Source: Saprospiraceae bacterium
GTDB lineage: Bacteria > Bacteroidota > Bacteroidia > Chitinophagales > Saprospiraceae
Length of the DNA: 64,000 nucleotides
Assembly (NCBI GenBank): GCA_020848995.1
Contig: JADLHA010000042.1
Coordinates: 1-64,000, forward strand
Direction of reading: 5' to 3'
Position 1 is the stretch's first letter, and each line of letters starts with the position of its first letter. This document shows, one piece after another, positions 12,001 through 18,428 of the stretch. A program made the position numbers and the translations under genes. The notes beneath the pieces were generated by a model. That model did no database searches and was not told the DNA's origin. It saw nothing but the letters and a program-made list of their open reading frames with translations.

Positions 12001-13120
12001 GGAAATCCGGGATGATAACTTCGCAGTTGGCGTCGGTAGTCAGCAGCACTGGTGCCGGGCAGTCGCCTGGTTCTGGAGTGGGATCCGTATTGTCGTAAAC
12101 AGCTACCGCAAAGGTGCAGCAGTTTGGGGGCGAACTGGCCAGTGGTGGATTGAGGTTGCCGTTTCCGAAACAATCCTGGGCACAAATGCGCACGATCACG
12201 GTGCGAAGTGAAGGACAGCCGCCTCCTGTGATGATGGGGAAGGTATTGTTTGGGAAGGGTACCGGAGCGATGACGCGCTGAGACAATACAAAAGGAGCGC
12301 CGCAATCGTCAACCGCCGTTACCAAAGGACGAAAATCTTCGACGGTGTACTGGCAGAAGGCATCAAAATACCGTGTCTGATCGGCGGGGCAGGTGGGGAT
12401 TGGCCGCCGCGTATCTTCGAGGGTTACGTTAAAAGTTGCTGGGGCAGAAATGTTTCCGCAGGCATCTTCTGTAGTCACCGTAATGGGGAACACGTCATTA
12501 TTGGTAGGACAGGTCAGCACCGCAGGAAGCCCGGCAGTGATCACGATGTTGGCCCTGAGGGTGGCATCGTTGGTACAGTTGTCGTCCACCTCGGCGTTGG
12601 TGATCGTGGCGATGATGTCCGCCGCCGTCACCGTACAACCCGGACCGGCCTGCAGGGTCACGTCTCCTGGGGTAATGGTTGGCGGGGTACCATCTACTAT
12701 GGTGAATTCATCAATGTCGGTAATGGAACAAAGTATGTCATCGCTTGGGTCGGTAAGCATCCCGAGATAGAAGAACACTGCCACGACGTTGATATCAATA
12801 ACGTCGCCGGGGCAAGAAGCCGAACGGGGCAGATTGATCAGGGTCCCGGCAAGCGGCGCCTGCTCGACGGTGATCAGCACCCAGCCTCCGCCAACGTTTG
12901 GCGTGGCGGTCCAGCGAGGCAGTACGTTGGGGATTACGACGTTGCAGCCTGCATTTAAACTACCTGTCAGCGGGGGGCCAACAGGGCCAGTTAAGGCGTT
13001 GCCAGATCCCGGATCACAGGCAGGGATTTGGGCTTGCGCCAGGTTGGCCGTAGCCAGGACCAGCAACAGGCCGAAGAACCAGGCTAAAATTCGGTTTTGG
13101 AATGTACAATCGCTTTTCAT
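1..13120 (-). CDS. Giant secreted HYR-repeat surface protein (partial, C-terminus outside window)
   Basis: One frame stays open from the ATG at 13120 to the window edge: at least 4,373 codons, no stop. A signal peptide (residues 1-30, ending AQA) is followed by a domain shared with the 576-aa protein upstream. HYR-like modules with the DxCGN signature then appear, for example near 12460, 6690, 6410, 6140, 5165, 4610, 4349 and 1050. The middle (residues about 700-2050) has cysteine-rich PKD/SprB-like repeats, including a ~70-residue unit present twice (residues about 1408-1477 and 1718-1790, core DLDDLVTGTPGGVF). Insertions are a GATase-like or DUF-type domain (about 2378-2597), a lamin-tail-like domain (about 3012-3200) and a proprotein-convertase P-like domain (about 3258-3398). 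Secretion by T9SS is inferred from the paralogue, since the C-terminus is not visible. Likely an adhesin or surface fibre; substrate unknown. It starts 30 bp after the FAS1-like lipoprotein gene and probably shares its transcript. Confidence 0.93.
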   Translation of the reverse strand, partial: MKSDCTFQNRILAWFFGLLLVLATANLAQAQIPACDPGSGNALTGPVGPPLTGSLNAGCNVVIPNVLPRWTATPNVGGGWVLITVEQAPLAGTLINLPRSASCPGDVIDINVVAVFFYLGMLTDPSDDILCSITDIDEFTIVDGTPPTITPGDVTLQAGPGCTVTAADIIATITNAEVDDNCTNDATLRANIVITAGLPAVLTCPTNNDVFPITVTTEDACGNISAPATFNVTLEDTRRPIPTCPADQTRYFDAFCQYTVEDFRPLVTAVDDCGAPFVLSQRVIAPVPFPNNTFPIITGGGCPSLRTVIVRICAQDCFGNGNLNPPLASSPPNCCTFAVAVYDNTDPTPEPGDCPAPVLLTTDANCEVIIPDFRTSGLFSDNCDPLLDPTTITQTPPPGPFDASAVVCPPLASLDVSFSFTDCNGNGPVELVCPDVIQIQDLLAPSSITCPTPMDTFNMAIDPVTCQYTFATVPADWFDDRAVATDNCDPDPIEHNALATFDCTELGIQPIPVWAEDCSGNVSGILANCDVFIRANPADAGWDNPGPVCMTDLPLDLCTYITGVDCGEWSGDQLTAGRCSAGGGIFNPPAPGAYAVTYTVGDADCHVELTRVIQVEQSFAAPFLINDFGICWCPDELLDLESLLLGSAPEGGVWTISNSPGLAFALLPPAGPGNSHAALYDGGCGVATISYTYVDCSGTSLSDDILVTIRECPKITWAIATDYCQDEPFSLIGQDLRGCSDYNVRMEVEVGPGPNRNDLIGGVPINTSLSTFVHPVFNTQVPAGDYGVVLELTDPLGICPPVIEGRVVRIYQAAPPPSSTAGIVNPGVLCETYAWPLVLNLMDLNDLAGNPLTAENVRWFGGGVTDNGVSGSFTPNDSDGDGFPGPGSYTVCVSVGDQRCEQIYCTTIVIEDHVPGSCTLQSYAACLEPGATITFYDLLQSSAILSGTFTVVGITNNGGFSTNVAVGDEVSGMVYNGGCGVVEILYTIPSCPNDIQCRATIAINEQLHVDLTGPQTYCANDDVSYVLRNNGDAAACGVNGVWSGPGVTDNGNGVTADFNPAAAGEGVHYAVYTIGNTEPVNCQVIDTLEIVVYAASDPSFTIPQNTCEDVSEVILVLDNSDPSVDEGSPDGDSEVYWSGPGVTDYTGDNAGGNFDPSAAGPGYHLICVMTGEGPCMKFACRLIHVHEARNASLVADLARGCYDFQPSGGGPFVDFNLDELLTPTTTPGGTWTQLSGTPIAIRNTAASVAPGCHELQYTVPAAYAGAVGDCAEMSDIVYLLIVEEPKPAFDMAEEACWDGVDGSLSLPMDYTGETFGNAATRTYSWTASLISGAGPVPTFDINTLENPIITIHGAGVFEICLTETLTYGTCGATDAGTSCSQTYCERITIHETNVEVDPNWTRPVPYRFCTTDDCIDLDDLVTGTPGGVFTGTGVSIEGSHPNYQFCPEDAPPGTHVITYTVQNGAGCTAVMSHNVEVYAPVNAFCLENQFALACGTRRLGTSQLYGGFPNASAFYIPVYIESYYTMGTFDLETFLCPGATRGGTWNLISWPANALGGGLTGVVQSNTLVFTDPGCYVVEYRVEAWPGASDGCVDVYNYRLTVGEEPSPKFSLPNEICWAPGVPTISYNIPANYLESLPPHPGTTFYLREYSSSNPAVATVVGGIVTIVGAGTATICMHEHFDNASCTFVECRKDYCQTITVTNTTTATSAEWTGFGPICVDADCVDLDDLVTGTPGGVFSGEGVEVEGSHPDYQFCPEEAGPGTHAVTYTVNSPDGCTNVLTRNIVVAPLANAELVNKQIECIVEPGGVVPLSVLFASNATTPGGTWSFAGTPPAGAVIMGGNLLFTRAGCYCFTYTVSTIPNATGGGCYAQGSACLQISEQPTPNFNMQNEICWSANDPETTFVPHLNSVYYDVPAEREWWLFPVPILSGITIDPVSGIVTVTDPTIPAGGLHFLVCLTETLVTPECGPAPGPNPATPALGEFRCEQGFCQRIVIRDGTLLDASFTISPVNPCLGEEVTLIPNTPGGTFTGNGVTDDGNGDDGTFVANECGIYAVTYVLDDPNGCNNSYTLNIYTDTVAPEINVPGDFTVDCQSPLIPSMDAWASGADAVDNCGVPTITYRIFDRRSGCSPGTGTYVFEFTATDECGNTAVDYANYVVRDITPPVITGGGNLTVECGADVYARVYQWINTNGGAIATDACDGSPYLIWSNNWSGLINNYCGGQTPVTFTVTDRCGNSASVTFTLEVLDRTAPVWNIPPQNVVFECDNSSDPYAQLSGWLRSNGNGIALDSCFTTVNYTNNFNGLSGGCNRNTGSALVTFTAYDVCGNSSTAQATVSVVDRTPPEITSPAKDTVVECDGQGNTREFAVWIANHGGARAIDLCSGVSCGPIPGARAAFVTGTSLPWGGGPLYDDYTTSMNQVFGAGNWDQFNFGAPAATIFSQNYRIIYLDGGDNSANEFNSFVNANRGLIESWVACGGRLFLNAAPNEGGNIDLGFGGVQILFNPNTPPSGTLINSVTASGAILSGPYQPTGTNFTGTYFAHAIVGPPTMTVMIQEAGGANRPVFAQSLWGSGVVMFGGMTPSGWHGPQPNARNLKWNILDRLNRIPLQNDINHLTDGIFVWDTTLMRTEVTCGQNRILTYMFNALDSCGNISNATIAKFIVRDTTPPVWINEPRNLVVECDGLGNVDELNRWLAANGNGVILEDPCNGTVTYEHDLVREYDRCSNTDSVIYRFTARDCSGNTSTREASFIIRDTRPPTIVSPARDTTLDCANLSGNNDAELISWLNQRAGFNTTDECSDIINYSNDYDVNNWVLGCGNTKYVDVTFIATDDCGNVTRDVARFAIVDTEPPAFLNCPPPIVQNAEKDHCDAYVTVPKLVATDNCTQSDSIAITQIYGPNPTQYRFPVGTTILKYEAVDLCGNRDTCTIKVVVNDYWDVPVITCPADLDLENTPGVCGTNNVRDIGPTSVTDVCPHTAVLYAITNEAGDTIKKGINDASGSNFPKGLNKVCYTVQDQPILLITEVTQQLGGAVIGPSTSMPSFSLADVNGDYLEITNFGPSSIDVSCLSVQIFEGGALLGTYTLPNMPGPVLPAGGVLTLKVGSAVVGYPNNPALFFYNMNLPEAAINTPRGYVLNHLGLRNLDAVTTNGYNLTGQGTPAMTAAGWSGISPTNTNRASYYRWCIFDRNIADDWRLAEACEPASIGRMNPILQQYVFPSNGLRTSVQTIAAQKDTCCFNVLVRDVEIPMCATNDTLRPTGSTNTFNGPGCYSVSLSVPANPATKIIDVWVTNLNISATNFANTEATLIAPDGTRVRLWNDGNCNGSTNLVSTRISDLDLVKLSSANCANLASGNNYLPDQPLAVLCPKSAAGIWRLEVENNASAPSSVTVNSWGLTIISQRAYAQGDTTFNNDPGQCGANFMWIHPTVMDNCCMGTVDVEYIPVPTPGCPLHAVPRGGRVDGGTKTTQFFAVGTTRVVYTLTDMSGNTGSCEFSVTIIDAEDPVFTNCPKDYTINLPGGDCFAFLEINPALWADDNCDSVLIEVNPPLNTELGIGSHKIVATATDKAGNSTMCMWTITVVESTPSGNDLSCVDLINFSLGPDCRGVITADELLAGTDYGCKDKYTIKVEDWITGQTHSNVFTTADIGRCFKVTVIDPVTGNSCWSMVCVEYKATPQIDCPDDLTITCNSSLDPSVLGYPSITSCVINYDVHWDDTIQKARDCDTPYAFIIHRTFTVVNELGNSSSCKQVIWVKAFDLNEIEWPRNYDNLDLPALNCDEKIYDKDVTPHILPSPYCVDGYLLDSAYWFATGGDPTIVDPFTRDLSGDRLPMTLGWNCLDGGINEGHPSPYPVYYAQHPNWVPSRSCWGPNQVVMWHGTGAPSLNGIPISVDNKNCNLSIRYDDEVYDICENGYEILRYWKVRNMCLPPKAGVNPVEWIQVIKVLDQEGPKILYPDTVIVGTGPWACTGTWEVPRPWITDNCADSVRYSVRTWTGSAIQQADGSWIIINMKLGVHPVVITAEDACGNKTEKVVKVNVIDNTPPTAVCDRNIVVSISGNQSPGENFGKIFAEDINDGSFDNCQPHIFFKAIRMEHLRGTNNGSNAAQPDDGTNCAGVNGDDNAVLDGNQIYFDDHIKFCCSDVNQRIMVVLRVFDADPGSGPVAPARMNQNGTLFGKFSDCMIEVEVQDKGVPTVVAPPNIVVSCWFWFDVDKLTDPNDPTFGRVVTDLSDRHKVVTTDLVCHNYCVRNDITGYPGYVPGAPASNPPAWNRACDYYWQLFDTAHADRKYELTWGFDGYVLSNCGNTPTISVNDNRECGQGQLTRTVVARGPNNISITQTQTIWVVDCDPFYINRADNCDSEDDITWPGNCTGQATTIA

Positions 13121-13150
13121 GAGATTAGTTTTATTGTTGTTCTTTTAAAC

Positions 13151-13765
13151 TCACTGGATGATTTGGTCAATAAACAGCAGCCGGATCGAGGGAGCCAGGC
13201 TCAGATCGTGCTCGATCGAGGCCTGGAAATTGCCAATGCCGACGGATGTATGGTTTGCTTCGTACTTTACGATTTTGTTGCCCATGGTCCGGTAAACCAT
13301 GGCTGCCCCCGCCGCACTGGAGCGGAAAGCGAGGTGGCGATGAAAAAACTCGAGGTGTTCCTTGCTGGCAACATCCGGATAAATGAGCTGGGTAAACCGG
13401 TCGTTCCCGAGTTGCTCAAGCGCAGCATCGGAGGGAATGAATACCAAGTACTGGAACATGTCCAGCCGCATGAAGGAATTCTGATAGCGCCCGCGGTCGA
13501 GAAATTCTCCGTAGTGCTTGTAGCCCTCGCGCCCCTTAACGGCGGTGGTCAGGTCGGCGTATGTCTTCTCGAGAACATCTTTGGCAACGAACTCCTGGGT
13601 AGCAGGTGCGGGTGTATTGGCTGGCTGGGGTGAAGGGCTTGCCTGATTGGCGACTTTACTTCGGCAGGCACAGGACAAAAAGCACGCCATGGCCACGACC
13701 ATAGCCACGCTCCATGAAAAATTGTACAACAGGCATGCGCCCGTTCTGTTTCTGCGTCTTTTCAT
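13151..13765 (-). CDS. FAS1-like lipoprotein (copy B, upstream of giant HYR gene)
   Basis: A 204-aa protein starting at the ATG at 13765; a TTG two codons earlier is less likely. An arginine-rich N-terminus and hydrophobic segment end in a lipobox-like FLSC, then a Pro/Ala-rich linker (ANTPAPATQ). The C-terminal half resembles a short fasciclin (FAS1) domain: the block YLVFIPSDAALEQLG matches the family pattern FxPTDxAhxxL and a histidine-containing FFHRHLAF follows. It is shorter than a full FAS1 domain (about 130 residues). The gene 16005-16637 encodes a related lipoprotein in the same position relative to another HYR gene. Probably membrane-anchored and functionally tied to the HYR protein 30 bp downstream; that link is inference. 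Confidence 0.85.
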   Translation of the reverse strand: MKRRRNRTGACLLYNFSWSVAMVVAMACFLSCACRSKVANQASPSPQPANTPAPATQEFVAKDVLEKTYADLTTAVKGREGYKHYGEFLDRGRYQNSFMRLDMFQYLVFIPSDAALEQLGNDRFTQLIYPDVASKEHLEFFHRHLAFRSSAAGAAMVYRTMGNKIVKYEANHTSVGIGNFQASIEHDLSLAPSIRLLFIDQIIQ

Positions 13766-13892
13766 CCTCAAGTTTGGTTAGGCAGGCAACAACCGTCCGA
13801 TGAATGTTTTACATCCTCCTCAAGACTGCGCTGCGACCAGACCTATATATTGCTTCGTAAGGGGTGGCTTCGTCAACCCTTATAATTCCCTG

Positions 13893-13900
13893 CAAATATA
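13893..13900 (-). promoter_or_regulatory. Bacteroidetes-type -7 box TATATTTG
   Basis: TATATTTG on the minus strand matches TAnnTTTG and lies about 130 bp upstream of the FAS1-like/giant HYR gene pair, in a gap (13766-14115) that is otherwise AT-rich with no coding signal. No TTTG at the right distance upstream was found, so this is only a candidate. Confidence 0.35.
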
Positions 13901-14055
13901 ATTGTGGTTCTCAATTGCGGCACTGCAAACATTACAAATTACATATATTTTTTTTAATAAACTTTAATGTATTATATATCAATATAAAACAAATACACTT
14001 TTATTGTATATACTTAAAGTAAAGATGTTCCTGCGGGTTCCCGGCACCCATCATA

Positions 14056-14095
14056 TATAAGAAAAAAGGCGGATGTAACCGCCTTTTTTCTTATA
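14056..14095 (-). terminator. Rho-independent terminator after the short HYR gene
   Basis: A 17-bp perfect inverted repeat (14056-14072 with 14079-14095, loop ATGTAA) has a GGCGG/CCGCC core and an A-run/T-run on either side, so it could work in both directions. It sits 20 bp past the stop codon of the 576-aa HYR protein gene and separates that gene from the next module. Confidence 0.88.
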
Positions 14096-14115
14096 ACTTA
14101 TATATTTAATTAATG

Positions 14116-15846
14116 TTAATTCGATAGGACCAGCAGGAGGGTCTGGGAGCGGTCTCCTGTCTCCAGGTTGCAGTAAATCACTCCGCTCGCCGGGATGGAT
14201 TTCCGGTCAAGGACGACGACGTTGCGGCCAGCCAATCCCTTTGCTTTAGTATTGTACAGCGATCTCCCATCCTGTGAGATCAGGCTGAGCTGGTAGGACT
14301 GCTCACGGGGAAGGTTAAAGTAAACCTGTGTGTATTCCACCACCGGATTGGGGAAAGCTCCCAGGTAAAGCTCGTCGTCGGCTTCCATTTCCACCAAACC
14401 CGTTTCAGGACTTACCACGTCGAATCTGCTCAATTGAGTTCCCGTCTTCTTGTCGACGGCAATGGGTGGAATGCATCCTTCGTCGTACACCAGGGTAATG
14501 TTGAACGTGCAGCAGTTGGTCGGCAGGGGTGCGGCGAGCGAGGGGTTGAGGTTGCCGTTTCCGCACAGGTCTCTGGCACAAACCCGAACAGTGGCAACCC
14601 TCGGACCCGGCGCGATGTTGATCGTAGGATAGACGTTGTTTCCGTATGCACCCCTCGTCGGATTGGTCAGTGCAAGTATTCTCTGGCTATAGATCAGACA
14701 AGTGATGTCGCAATCGGCATCACACGCTTCAACAACCGTTGGCTCCTCTGTGAAATTCTCAAACGGATAATTCGGGTCGGGCCAGCATACCGTAAAGTTG
14801 GATGGAGGTGTCAACACTGGTGCGGTAACATCTTTCACATAAATGTTCACCGTTTCTTCGGCAGATTCGTTTCCGCAGGCATCCGTTGTCTGGTAGGCCA
14901 CACAGTAGGCACCATAAGGGTTCTCGGGGCAAACGACCATGCCGCCTTCTGCCGGATAAAAAGCACAGCCTTCTCCACTCAAATACTCTACCGTGAGGTT
15001 ATCCAACAAGGTGGCGTCGCCGGTGCAGTTGTCGCTCACATGTGATGCCTTGACCAGCGCCAGCAACTGTGCTTCCGTGATTTCGCAATCTGAATTGGCG
15101 TTAAGGGTAAAACTCGCGGGCAACGTGATCACCGGAGCTACGTCTTCGGTGACGGTAATGCTGACGTCCTGCTCATTTTCGTTGCCGCAGGCATCGATGA
15201 TGTGAAAGGTCCAGCACTGAACTACTTCAGGGCATTCGGGATCTGCCGGCTCCATCATATCGCAGCGCGTAACCCAGCTGTTTGCCACCAGGTAGTCTTT
15301 GCTGGTGCAGTTGTCTTTGACGTTGGCCTTTTTGAGCAGTGGCTTGATGTCAGCTCCGTCGATGTCGCAATCTGAAGTCACAGCAATCGTCATATCCATC
15401 AATCCCATAAAGCTCGGTGGCGTACTTTCCACCACATTAAAGTGGTCCATGCCAAGCACGCTGCACAGGATGTCGTCGCTGTCATCCAACGGATCTCCAA
15501 AATAAAAAAATAAGGCGGTAATGACGACTTCCACTTCGCCTTCCGGACAGACGATGCCACCGGTCAAGGACAGGACCGTGCTCGACGATGGCGCCTGGCT
15601 CACGCTGATGAGCTGGTAGCCCAAACCCGGTGAGGCAACCCACCGTCCGAGCAGATCGGGAACCAGCACTTTGCAATTGCCAGAGTTGACGTCTACGTAA
15701 ATTTCAGACAGATCGATTTGGGTCAGGGTGTTTCCGGCACCCCCGTCGCAGGGCGGTACCTGTGCCCATGCACTGTTTGGCAACATAGAACAGAATGCAC
15801 TTACTGCCAACAAGGCACGGCTTAATAGAGTAATGAGTTTTTTCAT
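14116..15846 (-). CDS. Secreted HYR-repeat protein with T9SS type A C-terminal domain
   Basis: A 576-aa protein: signal peptide (1-28, ending AWA), a 90-residue N-terminal domain, two to three HYR-like modules (HIIDACGNENE, QTTDACGNESAEE), a module with RVCARDLCGNGNL, and a C-terminal domain of about 80 residues beginning near LGAFPNPVVEYTQVYF, typical of T9SS type A sorting domains. The N-terminal domain and the CGNGNLNP module are close matches to the first ~330 residues of the giant protein (for example DDSDDILCS versus DPSDDILCS), so the two are paralogues. Expected to cross the outer membrane by T9SS and be surface-attached or released. It lies 158 bp after a FAS1-like lipoprotein gene. 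Ligand unknown. Confidence 0.92.
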   Translation of the reverse strand: MKKLITLLSRALLAVSAFCSMLPNSAWAQVPPCDGGAGNTLTQIDLSEIYVDVNSGNCKVLVPDLLGRWVASPGLGYQLISVSQAPSSSTVLSLTGGIVCPEGEVEVVITALFFYFGDPLDDSDDILCSVLGMDHFNVVESTPPSFMGLMDMTIAVTSDCDIDGADIKPLLKKANVKDNCTSKDYLVANSWVTRCDMMEPADPECPEVVQCWTFHIIDACGNENEQDVSITVTEDVAPVITLPASFTLNANSDCEITEAQLLALVKASHVSDNCTGDATLLDNLTVEYLSGEGCAFYPAEGGMVVCPENPYGAYCVAYQTTDACGNESAEETVNIYVKDVTAPVLTPPSNFTVCWPDPNYPFENFTEEPTVVEACDADCDITCLIYSQRILALTNPTRGAYGNNVYPTINIAPGPRVATVRVCARDLCGNGNLNPSLAAPLPTNCCTFNITLVYDEGCIPPIAVDKKTGTQLSRFDVVSPETGLVEMEADDELYLGAFPNPVVEYTQVYFNLPREQSYQLSLISQDGRSLYNTKAKGLAGRNVVVLDRKSIPASGVIYCNLETGDRSQTLLLVLSN

Positions 15847-16004
15847 GAGTTCCGTATTTAACTTGATCGTTTAGAATGCCCTGCGAATTTACCGGATCGG
15901 CAGCGATTTATCTAAAAACATTACAAAAAAAATTTATGTAAGCCCGGTTCGCCGCGTCACACCAATGAATCTTGGCCACCAGGAGGGTTCCTTTGAAAGG
16001 AATC

Positions 16005-16637
16005 CTAATAAAACAGCGGTCCCGAAACGGGTACGATGTGCAATTTTCCAGCATCTGCCCGCGCTTCGCCCAAACGCACTTTTCGCCGGGTATGTGGCAT
16101 TTCCACGCTGTCTTTTGAAAACCGCAGATCCATTCCGGAAAGCGTCCTGAACGCAAAACCCGGATAGAGCGGGTCGGGTTGGGGGCAGGCGTGGTGGATG
16201 AAAAACTTCATTTGGTAACCAAGATCTTCCGCACGGTCACTGGTGAGCATGGCCAGTTCCCTGTCTGGAAGTTGCTTCATCGCCGCATCCGTCAGGGCGA
16301 ATACGCGGTAGCCCTGGCGGTCGGCATTGGCCATCAACTGCTTTCCCTTGAGTCTGCCGACGAGCAGGGCAAACTGTTGCATATCTTTCTGGTCTTGCAA
16401 CTGGCGATGGAGTTCCTCCATCAGGTCGGCTGCCTTTTGTTGTCGCTCCACCACTGCGGGCTCGGGAGGTGGCAGGGTTTTGGGCATATCTCGGGGTGCG
16501 GGCACTCCCGTGCCCTTTGCCTCTTCTGCACCTTTACCTCCTTCGGTTCGCGGGGCGCAGGCCGCAGATACCAGGATCAAAATGGCCAGCAGGCGTGCCA
16601 GCTTTTGGATTGAAGGGGATTGAATGGAAAAACTCAT
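16005..16637 (-). CDS. FAS1-like lipoprotein (copy A, upstream of short HYR gene)
   Basis: A 210-aa protein starting at MSFSIQSP (ATG at 16637); longer in-frame starts run into the divergent promoter region and are rejected. Hydrophobic segment, then lipobox VSAAC near residue 27, a Gly/Glu/Pro linker, a short Gln/Glu-rich probable helix (QQKAADLMEELHRQLQDQK) and a C-terminal FAS1-like block: YRVFALTDAAMKQLPD followed by FFIHHAC. It aligns with copy B (13151-13765) across the FSD/TDAA and FF-H blocks, but overall identity is low. It precedes the 576-aa HYR gene in the same orientation, as copy B precedes the giant gene. Confidence 0.85.
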   Translation of the reverse strand: MSFSIQSPSIQKLARLLAILILVSAACAPRTEGGKGAEEAKGTGVPAPRDMPKTLPPPEPAVVERQQKAADLMEELHRQLQDQKDMQQFALLVGRLKGKQLMANADRQGYRVFALTDAAMKQLPDRELAMLTSDRAEDLGYQMKFFIHHACPQPDPLYPGFAFRTLSGMDLRFSKDSVEMPHTRRKVRLGEARADAGKLHIVPVSGPLFY

Positions 16638-16657
16638 TGGGTAGATCAGCTTGACTG

Positions 16658-16665
16658 CAAAGTTA
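16658..16665 (-). promoter_or_regulatory. -7 box TAACTTTG for the FAS1-like lipoprotein A gene
   Basis: TAACTTTG on the minus strand is a full match to TAnnTTTG, 20 bp before the ATG at 16637. It supports this start over the longer in-frame alternatives. No clear -33 element was seen. Confidence 0.5.
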
Positions 16666-16709
16666 GTGCACGCGAAGGAGTCGGCGATGGAGTCAACCGC
16701 TCGCCCGTC

Positions 16710-16738
16710 TTGCTTAACGAATATGCTTGCTACCTTTG
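16710..16738 (+). promoter_or_regulatory. -33/-7 promoter for the carboxylase gene
   Basis: TTG at 16710-16712 and TACCTTTG at 16731-16738 are 18 bp apart, within the TTG-N17-23-TAnnTTTG pattern known from Flavobacterium. The box ends only 5 bp before the ATG at 16744, so the mRNA would have almost no leader. It is back to back with the minus-strand box at 16658-16665. Confidence 0.55.
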
Positions 16739-16743
16739 CTCCA

Positions 16744-18288
16744 ATGCATTCTGACAAATTCGAACAACTGCGGAAAAAGAAATCAGACGCTGTCTTGGGT
16801 GGCGGGCAAGCGCGCATGGATGCCCAGCACGCAAAGAAGAAGCTGACCGCGCGGGAACGGATCGACTATCTGTGCGATCCCGGAAGTTTTGAGGAACTCG
16901 GTATGTTGGTCACACACCGCAGTTCTGATTTTGGCATGCAGGACCATTTGCATTACGGCGATGGCGTTGTGACGGGATACGGAACCATAAACGGCAGGCT
17001 GATCTACGTCTTTGCACAGGATTTCACCGTATTTGGGGGGTCGCTGTCCGAAACACACGCCGAAAAGATCTGCAAGATCATGGACCTCGCCCTGCGCAAC
17101 GGGGCCCCGGTCATCGGCCTCAACGACTCCGGGGGTGCGCGCATCCAGGAAGGGGTTCGTTCCCTTGCCGGATATGCCGATTTGTTTTATCGCAACGTGC
17201 GCGCATCGGGAGTCATCCCCCAGATCTCCGCCATCATGGGGCCCTGCGCCGGAGGAGCGGTCTATTCTCCTGCCATCACCGACTTTGTGCTGATGGTGGA
17301 GCACAGCAGCTACATGTTCGTTACCGGACCCAACGTGGTCAAAACGGTGACCAATCAGGAAGTCAGCGCCGAAGAACTCGGAGGGGCCCACGCCCACGCC
17401 ACCAAGTCCGGGGTTGCCCAGCTCACTTCTGCAAACGACCGCGACTGCCTCGATCAGATCCGCCAGTTGCTTGCCTACCTTCCTCAGAACTGCGAAGAAA
17501 AAACCGCGCGTCTGGACTACACTCCGGCGGATGAGCGACGGCCGGCACTCATCGACATGATCCCTGCCTCTCCTTCACAGCCATACGACATTAAAGGGGT
17601 CATTGACGAATGCGTGGATTCCGGCAGTTTTTTTGAAATCCACGAAGATTATGCGGAGAACCTCGTGGTGGGCTTTGCGCGAATTGCAGGCAGAAGCATT
17701 GGCATTGTCGGCAACCAGCCTACAAATCTGGCGGGATGTTTGGACGTCAATGCATCCCGCAAAGGCGCCCGTTTTGTCCGCTTTTGCGATTGTTTTAACA
17801 TCCCCCTGCTCGTGCTGGAGGACGTTCCCGGGTTTTTGCCGGGTACCGACCAGGAGTGGAACGGCGTAATCAGCAACGGTGCCAAACTGCTTTTTGCCTT
17901 CAGCGAAGCCACAGTGCCCCGCATCACCGTCATCACGCGAAAGGCTTATGGCGGGGCCTACGACGTGATGAACAGCAAGCACATCGGGTCCGACTTCAAC
18001 TTCGCATGGCCAACCGCGGAAATCGCCGTCATGGGTGCGCGCGGAGCCAGCGAGATCATCTTTAAAAAAGAAATCGAATCCGCGCAAGACCCCCTTGCTG
18101 CCCAATCGGAGCGCGAACGCGAATATGCCGAAAAGTTTGCCAATCCATACCATGCTGCGGCCCGGGGTTTCATCGACGAAGTCATTGAACCCGCCGATAC
18201 GCGCATCAAACTCATCAGGGCCTTTGCCAGCCTCGAAAACAAAGTTGACAACCTGCCGCGCAAAAAACACGGCAACATTCCCCTCTGA
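16744..18288 (+). CDS. pccB: Acyl-CoA (propionyl-CoA) carboxylase beta subunit
   Basis: A 514-aa carboxyltransferase subunit. It transfers CO2 from carboxybiotin to propionyl-CoA or a similar acyl-CoA, feeding the methylmalonyl-CoA route or, in reverse, odd-chain and branched amino acid breakdown. The start [13 protein letters not shown] is at family position; codons further upstream would overlap the promoter. Crotonase-fold halves show the oxyanion-loop motifs [10 protein letters not shown] and [11 protein letters not shown] in the N half, and [12 protein letters not shown] and [10 protein letters not shown] in the C half. The length matches PccB/MmdA. Substrate is by family only: decarboxylase MmdA and AccD-type enzymes look similar. 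No biotin-carboxylase subunit is adjacent. Confidence 0.9.
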   Translation: MHSDKFEQLRKKKSDAVLGGGQARMDAQHAKKKLTARERIDYLCDPGSFEELGMLVTHRSSDFGMQDHLHYGDGVVTGYGTINGRLIYVFAQDFTVFGGSLSETHAEKICKIMDLALRNGAPVIGLNDSGGARIQEGVRSLAGYADLFYRNVRASGVIPQISAIMGPCAGGAVYSPAITDFVLMVEHSSYMFVTGPNVVKTVTNQEVSAEELGGAHAHATKSGVAQLTSANDRDCLDQIRQLLAYLPQNCEEKTARLDYTPADERRPALIDMIPASPSQPYDIKGVIDECVDSGSFFEIHEDYAENLVVGFARIAGRSIGIVGNQPTNLAGCLDVNASRKGARFVRFCDCFNIPLLVLEDVPGFLPGTDQEWNGVISNGAKLLFAFSEATVPRITVITRKAYGGAYDVMNSKHIGSDFNFAWPTAEIAVMGARGASEIIFKKEIESAQDPLAAQSEREREYAEKFANPYHAAARGFIDEVIEPADTRIKLIRAFASLENKVDNLPRKKHGNIPL

Positions 18289-18428
18289 CCTTTTCCCGGC
18301 AACCGCCCGTCTGCGCCCTACTACCGTCAGAGCTTCGTGGCAAATTACTTATCTTGGCGGGCCGCTTTCGGCAAACCGCGTTCAATGGGTTTGAATGCGG
18401 GATCAAATGGTATGGTCAATTATTCAGA

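Noticed and set aside
116-12770. Many plus-strand frames (for example 1763-3136) inside the giant HYR gene
   Set aside because: They share codon phase with, and are the complement of, one continuous minus-strand gene with clear domain content.
16651-16743. Longer start for the carboxylase gene (plus 31 codons)
   Set aside because: The extension crosses the TTG/TACCTTTG promoter, and family members begin at MHSDKFEQ.
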